From: Planctomycetota bacterium
Lineage (GTDB): Bacteria > Planctomycetota > Phycisphaerae > WQYP01
Assembly (NCBI GenBank): GCA_021818445.1
Contig: JAKAEB010000002.1
Coordinates: 61,457 to 125,456 of the forward strand
Length of the DNA stretch: 64,000 nt
Direction: 5' to 3'
In this document: positions 46,080-55,434 of the stretch, in pieces
Layout of the letters: each line of letters begins with the position of its first letter
Numbering within the stretch: the first letter of the stretch is position 1
The notes under the pieces: generated by a model
What the model was told of the DNA's origin: nothing
Databases searched by the model: none
The model's input: the letters and a program-made list of their open reading frames with translations, nothing else
Made by a program: the position numbers and the translations under genes

Positions 46080-47948
46080 TTACACTTTTCCCTGCCGCCG
46101 CAACTGGCTCTTCCGATGATCTTCACGTCGGCGCTCCAGCAGGTCAACCAGCGATTGCGGAACACCTTTTTCCACTTTGGCGGTGTTGGGATCAGACTCC
46201 GCCGATATCGCATCGATCGCCTGCTGGTTGTCACTCCGGCCTTCACGCTTCAAATACGCCATGGACTCCAATAAACATTGCCGCATATCCGGAATGTTTT
46301 CCGCTTCGCGTTGCAGGATGATTGCTAATTGAATAAGTTCGGCATCCTGTTGTAAAGATACAAATTCCGACAAATTGCAGGCCCGCAGTTGGGCCGCACC
46401 ATCGAGATATTCCACCAGTGCGGCGGCCGCCGATTGCAGCGCCCCCGGTGCGAATAATTCCAAAGCCCAGTCATCCATCACATCGGCGTACAGCGCAGGT
46501 TCGGTAAGCAGAATGCCCAAAATCCATTGCTGCGCTTTCTCACTGGCAGAGGCGATGCGGCGCGATTTTAACGGGCTGCCCCCTTGGCTGGTGGTATCGG
46601 TGCTGGCGGCGGAGCTAACATCTTTCGATGACAGGTCATTAATGGCAGCGTGCAATTCATCAAGCGACATACCCACCAGATAGGCGACATCCTTTTCAAG
46701 CAACGAACGCCTGACGGCGTCCATTTGCGGATTGGTGGCTACCGTGACCAGCAACCGCATCATCGCCTGAACAGCATTGGATTTTTGTGCTCGGCCGGGC
46801 GATGCCTGAAACTCCTGCATCAACTGGCCCCATTTATATTGCAGGGCATCGGTGGCACCAGCCACAAGTTGTCTAAAGGCTTCACCGCCATGTTCCAAGC
46901 AGTAGTCACAGGGGTCTTTAGCACCGGGAACATGCATAACAGCAACATCCAATGGGTAGGCGAGAAGCAGTTGGATGGCGCGATCTGCGGCACGACGCCC
47001 CGCCTCATCGGTATCAAATACCAATACCAATCGACGGGCGATGCGCTGAAGCATCATGGCATGATGCTCGGTGAAGGCCGTTCCGAGAGCAGCGACAACG
47101 TTGGTAATTCCGGCCTGATGGGCACCAATCACATCCATGTACCCTTCAACCAGTATCGCCTCGCCCGATTGTATGATCGCGCTGCGTGCGCGGTTGAGAC
47201 CGTAAAGCATGTCGCGTTTGTTAAAAATGACCGACTCGGGTGAATTAAGGTACTTGGGGCCAGTTTGATCTTCCTGTTTTTCAGATGGGAGAATACGGCC
47301 GCCAAAAGCGATTACCCGATCACCGGAATCAATAATGGGAAATATGACCCGATCACGGAACACATCGAACGGTGAACCATCATTACGCTTTTTCAACAGG
47401 CCGGCATCGAAGAGATGTTCCAGATTTATACGATCTCGTCCAGCGGCCTGCGCCAACGCCGTCCAATTATCGGGGCAGTAACCAAGCCCAAACGTATCGA
47501 TGGTCGTTGCCGTAAGTCCGCGCTGGTGCAGGTAATTTCTCGCCGCCGCACCCGATTCTCCAGCAAGCCATGCTCTAAATTGCCTTGCCGCCCAAGCCGA
47601 GGCCAAAAGCAAGTTTTCTCTCGCCTCTCGCGCCTGTGGATTGCTGGTGAGCTTCTGCGGTAAGGTTACATGATATTTCTCGGCCAGGTAACGCAGTGAT
47701 TCTCCCGCGGTCATTTTGTGAAATCGCTGAACAAACTTAAATACGTCCCCGCCGGCGGTGCAGACGAAACAATAAAAAATCTGTTTGGCAGGTACCACCC
47801 GCATGGAGGGGTTATGGTCGTCATGAAACGGGCAGAGTCCGACAAATTCCCGTCCCGAGGGTTTGAGGCGCAATTGCTCGCCTATCACATCCTCAATCCG
47901 CACGTTTTGGCGGACAAGCTCAAAGGCATTGGTGGACGAACTGGCCAT
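46080..47948 (-). CDS. dnaG: DNA primase
   Basis: 622 residues. Synthesises RNA primers for replication. The CHC2 zinc finger is CPFHDDHNPSMRV then FYCFVC (CxxH...CxxC). The RNA polymerase core has YCPDNWTAL, GDRVIAFGGRIL; the TOPRIM domain has ILVEGYMDVIGAHQAGI and LVFDTDEAGRRAADRA. The C-terminal helicase-binding domain is present but divergent. No Shine-Dalgarno precedes ATG 47948; a TAGAAT box ends only six bases away (47955-47960, minus strand), so a leaderless transcript is possible. Confidence 0.94.
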   Translation of the reverse strand: MASSSTNAFELVRQNVRIEDVIGEQLRLKPSGREFVGLCPFHDDHNPSMRVVPAKQIFYCFVCTAGGDVFKFVQRFHKMTAGESLRYLAEKYHVTLPQKLTSNPQAREARENLLLASAWAARQFRAWLAGESGAAARNYLHQRGLTATTIDTFGLGYCPDNWTALAQAAGRDRINLEHLFDAGLLKKRNDGSPFDVFRDRVIFPIIDSGDRVIAFGGRILPSEKQEDQTGPKYLNSPESVIFNKRDMLYGLNRARSAIIQSGEAILVEGYMDVIGAHQAGITNVVAALGTAFTEHHAMMLQRIARRLVLVFDTDEAGRRAADRAIQLLLAYPLDVAVMHVPGAKDPCDYCLEHGGEAFRQLVAGATDALQYKWGQLMQEFQASPGRAQKSNAVQAMMRLLVTVATNPQMDAVRRSLLEKDVAYLVGMSLDELHAAINDLSSKDVSSAASTDTTSQGGSPLKSRRIASASEKAQQWILGILLTEPALYADVMDDWALELFAPGALQSAAAALVEYLDGAAQLRACNLSEFVSLQQDAELIQLAIILQREAENIPDMRQCLLESMAYLKREGRSDNQQAIDAISAESDPNTAKVEKGVPQSLVDLLERRREDHRKSQLRRQGKV

Positions 47949-48061
47949 GACGGGATTCTACCGGATGCTGCCAGCGGATGAGAGACTCGCTCGTAATCAG
48001 ATTCAATGTATATCCTTAACCACATATAGATAAGATAGTTATACGATTATTTTCAGGCCCC

Positions 48062-48088
48062 GTTACAGGCTGGCTGGCCGCGTATAAT
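48062..48088 (+). promoter_or_regulatory. Promoter giving a probable leaderless transcript
   Basis: A perfect -10 TATAAT at 48083-48088, with GTTACA at 48062-48067 (15-base spacing, a weak -35). The ATG at 48097 lies nine bases after the -10 and no ribosome site is present, so transcription should start at or just before the start codon. Confidence 0.55.
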
Positions 48089-48096
48089 ATCAGGTG

Positions 48097-48783
48097 ATGA
48101 AGCAGATAGGCACCGCCATTCATATTGGGGATAGGGTTTACGCACCGTGGCGGGGGGAGCGACTTTTTCCGGCCAAAGTGACATTTTTAGCCAATGGTAC
48201 CGCGTATATCACTTATCAGGATGGCGAAACTGACCGGATGCCATCCCGCAAACTCCAACCATCCAATAAGGTTTACCTCATTGAGTCGGTATCACGTAAC
48301 CCGCGTGAAAGCCATTGGTCGGAGGCTCGACTTTTGGCAGAGTTTTTGCGTATGATCGGCGGCCGCCCTTTATACAGCTTTATCCGAACCAAATTGGAGT
48401 TGGGCCATTTTCTGCGTCAGGCGCGGCAATCATCGAGCCGATACATTCACCTGTCTATGCACGGCCTGAAGCGCAAATTGGTTTTACAGTTGGAGGAAGT
48501 GGATATAGATGAAGTCATCGCGTTGGCCGGCGATTTGACAGGGAAGATTGTATTTTCATCCAGTTGTTTGACCGGGCACGATGCCTTTGGCGAAGCGTTC
48601 GTAAAAGGGACCGGTGCGGAGGCTTTTATCAGTCCGAAGCGTGAAATCCGCTGGGCAGATGCGGCGCTCGTCAGCCAGTTGTTTTACAAAAAACTGCTTT
48701 GCGACGGGGTGTCACCTTATGTGGCGTACCGATTTGCGCGTAAAATGTATCCCAATCACGGCGATCTACGTTTTTTCAAATAA
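48097..48783 (+). CDS. Tudor-like plus caspase/CHAT-like protein
   Basis: 228 residues. The N-terminal 60 residues form a Tudor/Agenet-like beta barrel (GDRVYAPWRGERLFPAKVTF, ITYQDGETDRMPSRKLQP). The remainder resembles caspase-fold peptidases of the CHAT/C14 type: a candidate catalytic histidine in YIHLSMHGLK, a candidate cysteine in KIVFSSSCLTGHDAFGEAF, and the conserved region GAEAFISPKREIRWADAALV with FYKKLL. The fold and dyad are assigned by eye. Function unknown: such proteases act in signalling or defence, but no partner gene is next to it except a convergent nuclease-like gene 20 bases away. Confidence 0.6.
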   Translation: MKQIGTAIHIGDRVYAPWRGERLFPAKVTFLANGTAYITYQDGETDRMPSRKLQPSNKVYLIESVSRNPRESHWSEARLLAEFLRMIGGRPLYSFIRTKLELGHFLRQARQSSSRYIHLSMHGLKRKLVLQLEEVDIDEVIALAGDLTGKIVFSSSCLTGHDAFGEAFVKGTGAEAFISPKREIRWADAALVSQLFYKKLLCDGVSPYVAYRFARKMYPNHGDLRFFK

Positions 48784-48803
48784 ATACCGGCTTGGGGAGC
48801 CTG

Positions 48804-49307
48804 TCAATCAAGCTGTTCCAACGGCTTGGCAATTTTTTTGAATTCATCGGCAGATACCGATACGGTACCCCATGATTCCGAACGCAGACGCATCACCGCG
48901 CGGTAGTCGCTCAGCGATACCGCCAACATGCTGTACCAGTTCTCATCGTGGCAGAACAGATCCGTAAACGGGGCCTGATCGGAGGGGCCATGCCAGCAGT
49001 ACATAAACACAAATATCGCTTGAAACCCGTCGCCGAAAATATCCTTCCATTGGCGCAGATCATCGATATCGCGGCGGGTAACCCAGTTGGCCAGCGCCTT
49101 GCCGGGCCCCGCCGTGCGCCCCTTTACGTCCACCAGTAAATTACTGCCGCTGGGGCGGTACACGACAAAATCAAAACTTTTCAGCTTGGCCGTGCCGAAC
49201 AATGATCGCTTCGCCTCATCCACCGCGATGTACGGTAACCCATGGTGTCGAAGATATTCTTCAAATGCAGCCTCGTAATGGCTGGTCTTTTTGGATCGTG
49301 GCCCCAT
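48804..49307 (-). CDS. PD-(D/E)XK-like nuclease-fold protein, hisS-linked
   Basis: 167 residues. The core LKSFDFVVYRPSGSNLLVDV then KGRTAG has the spacing and residues (D...DVK) of PD-(D/E)XK endonuclease folds. An opening RSKKTSHYEAAFEEYLRHHG and mid-segment WVTRRDIDDLRQWKDIFGDG match a planctomycete family often found beside hisS, which suggests a housekeeping role rather than restriction. The start at 49307 is fixed by a strong GGAGGTGAT five bases upstream; the longer frame to 49325 would overlap hisS. Confidence 0.7.
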   Translation of the reverse strand: MGPRSKKTSHYEAAFEEYLRHHGLPYIAVDEAKRSLFGTAKLKSFDFVVYRPSGSNLLVDVKGRTAGPGKALANWVTRRDIDDLRQWKDIFGDGFQAIFVFMYCWHGPSDQAPFTDLFCHDENWYSMLAVSLSDYRAVMRLRSESWGTVSVSADEFKKIAKPLEQLD

Positions 49308-49308
49308 G

Positions 49309-50673
49309 TCAATCACCTCCCCCACTGCAGGCGGCGCGGATCAGCGTTTCCGCCTGACTCAACGGCAATTCCGATTCCGTTCGAGACTGCATATCGCGCC
49401 ATTTAACCACATGGCGACTGAGTTCATCGGGTGCCAGTATCAAGGCGAAGCGTGCATGAGCTGCGGCGGCCTCCTGCAGAAGTTTGCCAATATTCCTGGT
49501 GGATTTATAGCTGTGCTCCACTCTTAATCCCTGCTGAATTACAGTTTTGAGCGTGCGGTCAAATGTTGAGCGGCGCAAACGCGATGCCCACAGGTCGGTC
49601 AGACCGTTATCGTCCGACGCATTGACGATAAACACGTCCGGCCCGCCAAGCGGCTTATCAGGCAGCAGCCCACGATCGGCAAGCAGAATTTCCAGTACCA
49701 CATCGCCCATGCCGAAGCCAACTGCAGGAGTGGGCTTACCTCCAAATATTTCAATAAGCCCATCATAGCGCCCGCCGCCCGCGACTGCCCGGTTTTCGCC
49801 TTTGGCATCAGCCACTTCAAAAACAAAACCGGTGTAGTAAGCCAGCCCACGCACCAGCCCGATGTCCCAATGGAAATTATCGGCAAGTTCCGGCAATGAA
49901 AGCTGATCCTGGAGGATCATTATTTTTTCATAAACACCGCGCGGTACCGGCGCTGACAGAAGTGCTTTTAATTCGGTCTGCTCAGCCTCGGGTTTGCCCA
50001 TCTCAGTGGCAAAAAGGTGCAATATTTTCTGTTCTGAAGGTGAAAATTCGCGCGATTGCAACAGTTTGTCCCGTTCGACATCGCTGAGCTTTTGCAGCCG
50101 GTCAAGAACATAAAAAGTATCGGCCAATTTATCAGCGCGTATCCCAAGCCCAACCAGCAATTCCGCCATTAAATCCCGATGATTCCACGACACCTTGAAA
50201 TCGTTGGGGGTCAGTCCCAGCTCAAACAACAACGCCGCGCACAGCGCCAGGCATTCGCGATCCGCCTTGAAGGAAGAATCACCGACGAAATCGACGTTCC
50301 ACTGGATAAATTCCCGCAGGCGACCTTTCTGCGGCTGCTCGGCACGGTAGCACCGCGGAATGGAAAACCATTTGATTGGCTTGGGCAACCCGCCACCCAA
50401 TTGCGCAACGATACGCGCAAGCGTGGGTGTAAATTCGGGGCGGAGAGCCAGATCGCGGCCGCCACGATCCGTAAAAGCAAATAACTGTGAGACGATTTCA
50501 TCGCCGGATTTAACTTTGTAAAGATCAAGAGATTCAAATGTTGGCCCGTCAACTTCCTGAAATCCATAGCGAAGTGATACCCTTCGCCAAGCATCCTCAA
50601 TGTATCGACGGACCGCCATTGCTGGTGGAAGAAAATCACGTGTGCCCTTGGGCGCTTGGAAAAGATCAGTCAT
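49309..50673 (-). CDS. hisS: Histidyl-tRNA synthetase
   Basis: 454 residues. Class II synthetase. Motif 1 region KGTRDFLPPAMAVRRYIEDA; motif 2 RCYRAEQPQKGRLREFIQWN; the histidine-specific loops GLVRGLAYYTGFVFEV and AVAGGGRYDGLIEIFGGKPT then AVGFGMGDVVLEILL; anticodon-binding domain at the C terminus with LRVEHSYKSTRNIGKLLQEA and ALILAPDEL. ATG 50673. Its stop overlaps the ribosome site of the next gene. Confidence 0.95.
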   Translation of the reverse strand: MTDLFQAPKGTRDFLPPAMAVRRYIEDAWRRVSLRYGFQEVDGPTFESLDLYKVKSGDEIVSQLFAFTDRGGRDLALRPEFTPTLARIVAQLGGGLPKPIKWFSIPRCYRAEQPQKGRLREFIQWNVDFVGDSSFKADRECLALCAALLFELGLTPNDFKVSWNHRDLMAELLVGLGIRADKLADTFYVLDRLQKLSDVERDKLLQSREFSPSEQKILHLFATEMGKPEAEQTELKALLSAPVPRGVYEKIMILQDQLSLPELADNFHWDIGLVRGLAYYTGFVFEVADAKGENRAVAGGGRYDGLIEIFGGKPTPAVGFGMGDVVLEILLADRGLLPDKPLGGPDVFIVNASDDNGLTDLWASRLRRSTFDRTLKTVIQQGLRVEHSYKSTRNIGKLLQEAAAAHARFALILAPDELSRHVVKWRDMQSRTESELPLSQAETLIRAACSGGGD

Positions 50674-50733
50674 AGACGGAGAATCTAAGCGAATTTGGCA
50701 AGATATTAAAGCGGTTCAAGGGGTAACCAACGG

Positions 50734-51891
50734 TTAAGCGGTTGAGCCATCAGCGTCGGCGTGAAGGCTAAGAGCCACGTCGCCCTGCCGCGCAAGCTGT
50801 CCACATGCGGCAGACACATCACGCCCCCGGCTGCGCCGGACATGAGCGTTTACCCCCGCAGAGCGTAACTGCTGCTGAAACACCTGCATAACCATGCCAT
50901 CCGGTCGGCGAAACGGCAGGCCCGGCACCTCGTTGTAGTAAATGAGATTGACATTTGCCCGCATTTTTTTCGCAATAACGCCAAGCTGGACTGCATGCTG
51001 AGGAAGTGTATTAACACCCGCGAGCATAATGTATTCCAACGTCACTTCGCGGCCCGTGTGCTGAAAATATTCCCCGGCGGCCAACACGATTTTATCAATA
51101 CTTATGCCTTTGGCCCAAGGAATAATCTGGCGGCGCAATTCGTCATTCGGGGCATGCAGACTGATGGCGAGCGTTACCGGAACACCACGTGCCGCCAGGG
51201 CTGAAATCTGCGGCGGCAGGCCAACTGTGCTAACCGTAATTTTACGGGCGCTAATATGAAACCCCCAAGCAGAGTTTAGCGTGCTTATGGCACCCAATAC
51301 CGCATCAAGATTGGCCAGTGGCTCACCCATGCCCATAAACACAATGTTCGTCAGGCGTCTCTCCGCCGGCAGAAGATGCAATAAGCGTAAGGCCTGCTCG
51401 ACAATTTCACCCCGAGTCAGATTGCGTGTGAGTCCATCAAGGCCGCTGGCGCAAAATGCGCACCCCACCGGACAGCCCATCTGTGTGGACAAACAGGCGG
51501 TACGTCGATGCGAAACCAGCGTTTGACCATAGTCGTCGGCGTGATCATCATCGCAAGGGATCATGACCGATTCCGTTAAGCCGCCATCCGGCCATTGGAG
51601 CAGAATTTTTTCTGTCTGGTCCTGTGACTTTACCGTACGCACGAGCTTGGAGGTAAGAAGCATGAAACGTTCATTAAGAAACGCCCTATCGTAAAGCGAA
51701 AGATTGGACATCGCATCAAAAGAACGGGCACGATGCTGAAAAACCCACTGCATCACCTGCTGCGCCCGAAACGGCGGCATACCTTCATTGGCAAGTGCGG
51801 TTTTAAGCGCAGGCAGATCCAAAGTTAATAAATGTTCACGGTTCATGCCAAGATCGTCCATTTCACGGCAGCCCTTAGAGCTGCACCTCAT
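50734..51891 (-). CDS. rlmN: 23S rRNA/tRNA (adenine-C2)-methyltransferase RlmN
   Basis: 385 residues. Radical SAM enzyme that methylates A2503 of 23S rRNA and A37 of some tRNAs. The cluster motif is CPVGCAFCASGLDGLTRNLT; GEIVEQALRLL, NIVFMGMGEPLANLDAVL, SISLHAPNDELR-like AISLHAPNDELRRQIIPW, and YIMLAGVNT are family hallmarks. Catalytic cysteines are Cys in GCAFC region and the C-terminal DVSAACGQLA. The ATG at 51891 overlaps the argJ stop (ATGA); ATG 51861 after AAGGG is an alternative start. Confidence 0.93.
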   Translation of the reverse strand: MRCSSKGCREMDDLGMNREHLLTLDLPALKTALANEGMPPFRAQQVMQWVFQHRARSFDAMSNLSLYDRAFLNERFMLLTSKLVRTVKSQDQTEKILLQWPDGGLTESVMIPCDDDHADDYGQTLVSHRRTACLSTQMGCPVGCAFCASGLDGLTRNLTRGEIVEQALRLLHLLPAERRLTNIVFMGMGEPLANLDAVLGAISTLNSAWGFHISARKITVSTVGLPPQISALAARGVPVTLAISLHAPNDELRRQIIPWAKGISIDKIVLAAGEYFQHTGREVTLEYIMLAGVNTLPQHAVQLGVIAKKMRANVNLIYYNEVPGLPFRRPDGMVMQVFQQQLRSAGVNAHVRRSRGRDVSAACGQLARQGDVALSLHADADGSTA

Positions 51892-53105
51892 GTATGATAA
51901 TCGGCGTTGATCGTGATGTACTCGCGCGATAAATCACATGTATAAATGCGTGCCGATTCCTTGCCGATACCAAGATCCACCCGAATGTTAACGTGCTTTT
52001 TCTTCATTGCTGCTTCCACGATCGCAAGGTCGATACCGGTTGGACGACCACCACCGAATACTTCAAAGCCCCCCACCCAGCAACGTACACGATCCACATT
52101 CATGCTAACATTGCTATATCCGGCGGCGCTGACAAACCGACCCCAGTTAGGATCGCCCCCATGAATGGCGGTTTTTACCAGAGGCGAATTGGCAATTGCC
52201 ATGGCGGCCGACTTGGCTTCCGAGGCATATTGGGCACCGGTAACCTCAATGGTAACAAGCTTCGTTGCACCCTCCCCATCGGCGGCAATTTGCCGCGCCA
52301 AGGAATCAGCGACATCGAGCAACGCATCACAAAACGCCTGATAAAGACGAGAATCCGGCGTCATACGCGGGTTGGCCGCCCGACCATTGGCAATACACAC
52401 AAATGCATCACTGGTGCTAGTATGCTGATCAACCGTTACGCAGTTGAACGTGCGATTGGCCGTGTGGCGCACCGCCCGGCGCAAAAGCGATCGTGGCACG
52501 TCTGCGTCGGTGGCAATGTACGCCAACATAGTAGCCATATTCGGTGCGATCATTCCGGAGCCCTTGCAAGCGCCGGCGATCGTGATTTTGTTCGCGCCGA
52601 TACCAAATACTGTCGCCGCCTGCTTGGTACATGTGTCTGTGGTTAAAATTCCCTGTGCGAATTGCTCGCCGTGTTCAAATGTGGATCCAATTTGTTTGGA
52701 TAGAACGGAGATTCCATCCGACACTTTTTGCATCGGCAAGTAATGACCGATTATACCGGTGCTGAAAGGCAGATAGTCCTCAGTTTCACCGTTAATACCA
52801 CGCAGGGAGAGATTCTCGGCGGTAAGACGGCACATCTTCACTGCATCGGCCAATCCACGTTTGCCGGTACAGACGTTGGCACATCCGCTGTTGACAATGC
52901 AACCAAGGATTTTACCGTGGTGAACATGCCTGCGACCAATCACAACCGGCGCGCCAACAATTTTATTGGTGGTAAATACCGCAGCTCCAACCGACGGGCG
53001 GTCAGAAACCAACATCGCCAAGTCGGGTTTCCCGGAAGCCTTAATGCCGCAGTGGATGGCACCGGCCATAAATCCGGGCACGCTGGTGATATTTAATTCT
53101 GCCAT
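51888..53105 (-). CDS. argJ: Bifunctional ornithine acetyltransferase/N-acetylglutamate synthase
   Basis: 405 residues. Recycles the acetyl group between acetylornithine and glutamate in arginine biosynthesis. The self-cleavage site is GSGMIAPNMATMLAYIATDA, with the new N-terminal Thr. The substrate motifs FTTNKIVGAPVVIGRRHV, NSGCANVCTGKRG and FNCVTVDQHTSTSD, and HGGDPNWGRFVSAAGYSNV near the end, are typical. It overlaps the downstream rlmN by four bases. No other arg genes are in the window except speA. Confidence 0.94.
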   Translation of the reverse strand: MAELNITSVPGFMAGAIHCGIKASGKPDLAMLVSDRPSVGAAVFTTNKIVGAPVVIGRRHVHHGKILGCIVNSGCANVCTGKRGLADAVKMCRLTAENLSLRGINGETEDYLPFSTGIIGHYLPMQKVSDGISVLSKQIGSTFEHGEQFAQGILTTDTCTKQAATVFGIGANKITIAGACKGSGMIAPNMATMLAYIATDADVPRSLLRRAVRHTANRTFNCVTVDQHTSTSDAFVCIANGRAANPRMTPDSRLYQAFCDALLDVADSLARQIAADGEGATKLVTIEVTGAQYASEAKSAAMAIANSPLVKTAIHGGDPNWGRFVSAAGYSNVSMNVDRVRCWVGGFEVFGGGRPTGIDLAIVEAAMKKKHVNIRVDLGIGKESARIYTCDLSREYITINADYHT

Positions 53106-53174
53106 TTAAATCTCCAAAAACATCGCCATCAGTGATGACGATAACCACCAAATTAAACGGAAACGCGGATTTAT

Positions 53175-53549
53175 TCACCTCTGGTGGACCATAGTAGCGC
53201 GGGGGTGGGCCTTGACTCGACCGCCACTAAAACGGAGATATGGCGCAAGATTACGAAGTGTGACGGGACCAAAACCCTTGATTTTTCGCATCGACTGGAT
53301 GTTGGCAAAGGGCGGTTGCATGTGCCGATGACCCGAATACTGTTCGCGGTAGGAAATTATTTTCCCCGCTCGTGCCGGTCCAATGCCCGGAAGCCGCGTC
53401 AATGATGCCCATGACGCCGTGTTTGGATTGACCGCCGATTGAATCAGCGATGGAGTTTTATTTGCCCCCCCGTTGCCGATCGCTAATATTTGCCAACCCG
53501 TCAAAAGCATGAGGCATAACATGGTTGAAAATAGGAGAGGAACCGGCAT
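53175..53549 (-). CDS. ComEA-like helix-hairpin-helix protein
   Basis: 124 residues. One N-terminal membrane anchor (LLFSTMLCLMLLTGWQILAI) and two HhH motifs (LTRLPGIGPARAGKIISYRE and MRKIKGFGPVTLRNLAPYLR). This is the ComEA-type arrangement of a membrane-anchored DNA-binding protein; DNA uptake is the classic role, but no other com genes lie here. The gene lies on the minus strand 69 bases upstream of argJ, after the GH10-like gene. Confidence 0.78.
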   Translation of the reverse strand: MPVPLLFSTMLCLMLLTGWQILAIGNGGANKTPSLIQSAVNPNTASWASLTRLPGIGPARAGKIISYREQYSGHRHMQPPFANIQSMRKIKGFGPVTLRNLAPYLRFSGGRVKAHPRATMVHQR

Positions 53550-53639
53550 GGCCGGCCATCGAGGGGATGTCCCTTTGTCGCTGGTGATAGAACTGGAATT
53601 ATCCGGTAAATGCAGGGTGCTCTCCTCGTATCCACCTGT

Positions 53640-55217
53640 CTATACCGGCTTCGTACCGGGGGCAGAGCCCGGCGCAACTGGGGCCGCAGCCGCCGCTGGT
53701 GCTTGGCCTGCCACGCGCGACCCTTCCGATTGTTTGGTAGTACCCATGCGGACATTGATCACCGCGCGGCGCATGCCGCTCCACACCTGAAAGGCTGGCT
53801 TGGCAGCAAAATCTGCAGTAAAAAGCCCTGATGCCGGAATAGGTCCCGACTCACCATCCAACAGTTGGTTCCAGCAGATCGCCTCGACAAAGGGTTTAGA
53901 CAAGATGATGTTGGTGACCGCTTCCAACCATTTGGCTTGGAGTTGATCGTTCCACGCACGCCTCCACACCCCTCCGTTTTTTGTTGCGTCGCTGGCCGCA
54001 CTCGGTACCCCGAGCCGAGTCACAATAACTGGCTTACCCAGAGGAGCAAAACGATCCAGCATCATGGATATCTGGAATAAATCTCGCAACCAGCAGCCAT
54101 CGCGCGGGACACCAAACGAAAGTTGTAAACCGAAAACGTCGAACGGCACACTGCTTTGGGTTGCCATTTCGGCATAAATCATAGGTGGAATGCTGCGCTG
54201 ATTTTTGGAATAATATTCGCCCCAGGGCTGGGCAATTTCAATCATGGTTTTGGCATTGGGATTGATTTTTTTCACCAAATTCACCGACATGCGCGTCAGA
54301 TCCATGATCTGATCAAAAGTGAAGCTGAAGTGACTATTAACGTGAAGCCCGCTGATAACATTCCACAAGCCCACACTCGCGGCATAACGTGTAACCACGC
54401 GTTCGATGTGCTCATACAAGAGGCCACGCACGGTTTCATAATCGTGCTCCCAGATATAAAGCCAATCGGGGATATAATTTTGGGAAAAATGCACCAACGG
54501 CCCAGCGGACATCGGCATTTTGGCACGCCGGAGAAAATCCGTCCATTCATCAAAGGCCCGCCATCCCACCATTTGCTCGGTGGGCTCGATTACCTTCCAA
54601 GGTGTGGGAACAATGGCAAAATCAGCGGCGCTCATCAAGCGGCGGCGCGAGTTTTCATCGGTTGAATTCAGATCGACCTGACAACCAAAAACCCCCGCTG
54701 AAAAACTTCGCGTTGAGATGCGCCGGTGCAGAAGCAGTTCCGCATGCACGGCGGCCGTATGCTCGGATAACGGGATGGCCAAAGCAAGACATCGATCGGC
54801 TAACACACTTGCACGGGCAGGATCGTCGAGATTTTCCAGTGCCTCTATAAGCAGATCGCGTGCCTCAACATATTTCTCGTTGACTTGATGGGCATCGGGC
54901 ACTTCAAAGAGTCCCCAGTCCTCACGCTTTTGCACGAGGCGCATCATCCGACTTCGGGCCAATTCAAGATTGAGAATATAGGGGTTGGCACGCTCCGGAA
55001 GGCGAACGGTCTCCAGCATCACTTGGCCGAAGCCCTTTACTTCCCACATAACAACCAATGCAGACGGGCCGGCAGCCCTTTTACGACAACGAATTTCACC
55101 GTCGGTGTAGGCGAATTCACCACGGGCCGGCACGCTATCTGCACCGACCAAATAGACGGCGGAGAGGTCAAAATCCGTCGGCGGCTCTCCGTCACGATAA
55201 ACCTGAAAACGCAGCAT
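53640..55217 (-). CDS. GH10-like barrel protein lacking catalytic glutamates
   Basis: 525 residues. The first 180 residues are a beta-sandwich plus helices; the rest resembles a GH10 endoxylanase barrel (AADFAIVPTPWKVIEPTEQM, MPMSAGPLVHFSQNYIPDWL, AKTMIEIAQPWGEYY, ICWNQLLDGE near the end). In GH10 the acid/base lies in WDVVNE and the nucleophile in ITELD; here the matching segments read LWNVISGLHVN and VIVTRLGVPS, so both glutamates are gone. It is probably non-catalytic, perhaps a carbohydrate-binding or structural protein; no signal peptide is obvious. Start 55217 (MLRFQVYRDGE) is preferred over the GTG at 55235. The C-terminal 25 residues are Ala/Pro-rich. Confidence 0.68.
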   Translation of the reverse strand: MLRFQVYRDGEPPTDFDLSAVYLVGADSVPARGEFAYTDGEIRCRKRAAGPSALVVMWEVKGFGQVMLETVRLPERANPYILNLELARSRMMRLVQKREDWGLFEVPDAHQVNEKYVEARDLLIEALENLDDPARASVLADRCLALAIPLSEHTAAVHAELLLHRRISTRSFSAGVFGCQVDLNSTDENSRRRLMSAADFAIVPTPWKVIEPTEQMVGWRAFDEWTDFLRRAKMPMSAGPLVHFSQNYIPDWLYIWEHDYETVRGLLYEHIERVVTRYAASVGLWNVISGLHVNSHFSFTFDQIMDLTRMSVNLVKKINPNAKTMIEIAQPWGEYYSKNQRSIPPMIYAEMATQSSVPFDVFGLQLSFGVPRDGCWLRDLFQISMMLDRFAPLGKPVIVTRLGVPSAASDATKNGGVWRRAWNDQLQAKWLEAVTNIILSKPFVEAICWNQLLDGESGPIPASGLFTADFAAKPAFQVWSGMRRAVINVRMGTTKQSEGSRVAGQAPAAAAAPVAPGSAPGTKPV

Positions 55218-55434
55218 GAAGCAGCCGATCTCCACTATGGACTAAGAACGGTGGATCCGACGGGCGTCCGGGAATGCTGATGGTCACCATTCACCCACAC
55301 CCGATGCCGCTAATATAGGTTGATCTGGCAATACGTCAACCATCGGCACGGCTCGCAAGCACGCCCCCGATGACAGCTTCTCAGTTTAAGCCACATACCC
55401 AACGAATTAAGCGAGATATCCAAATGAGTAATGC

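Noticed and set aside
48097..49307. Possible defence island
   Set aside because: Flanked by dnaG and hisS housekeeping genes and no other defence-type gene; kept only as a low-interest finding.
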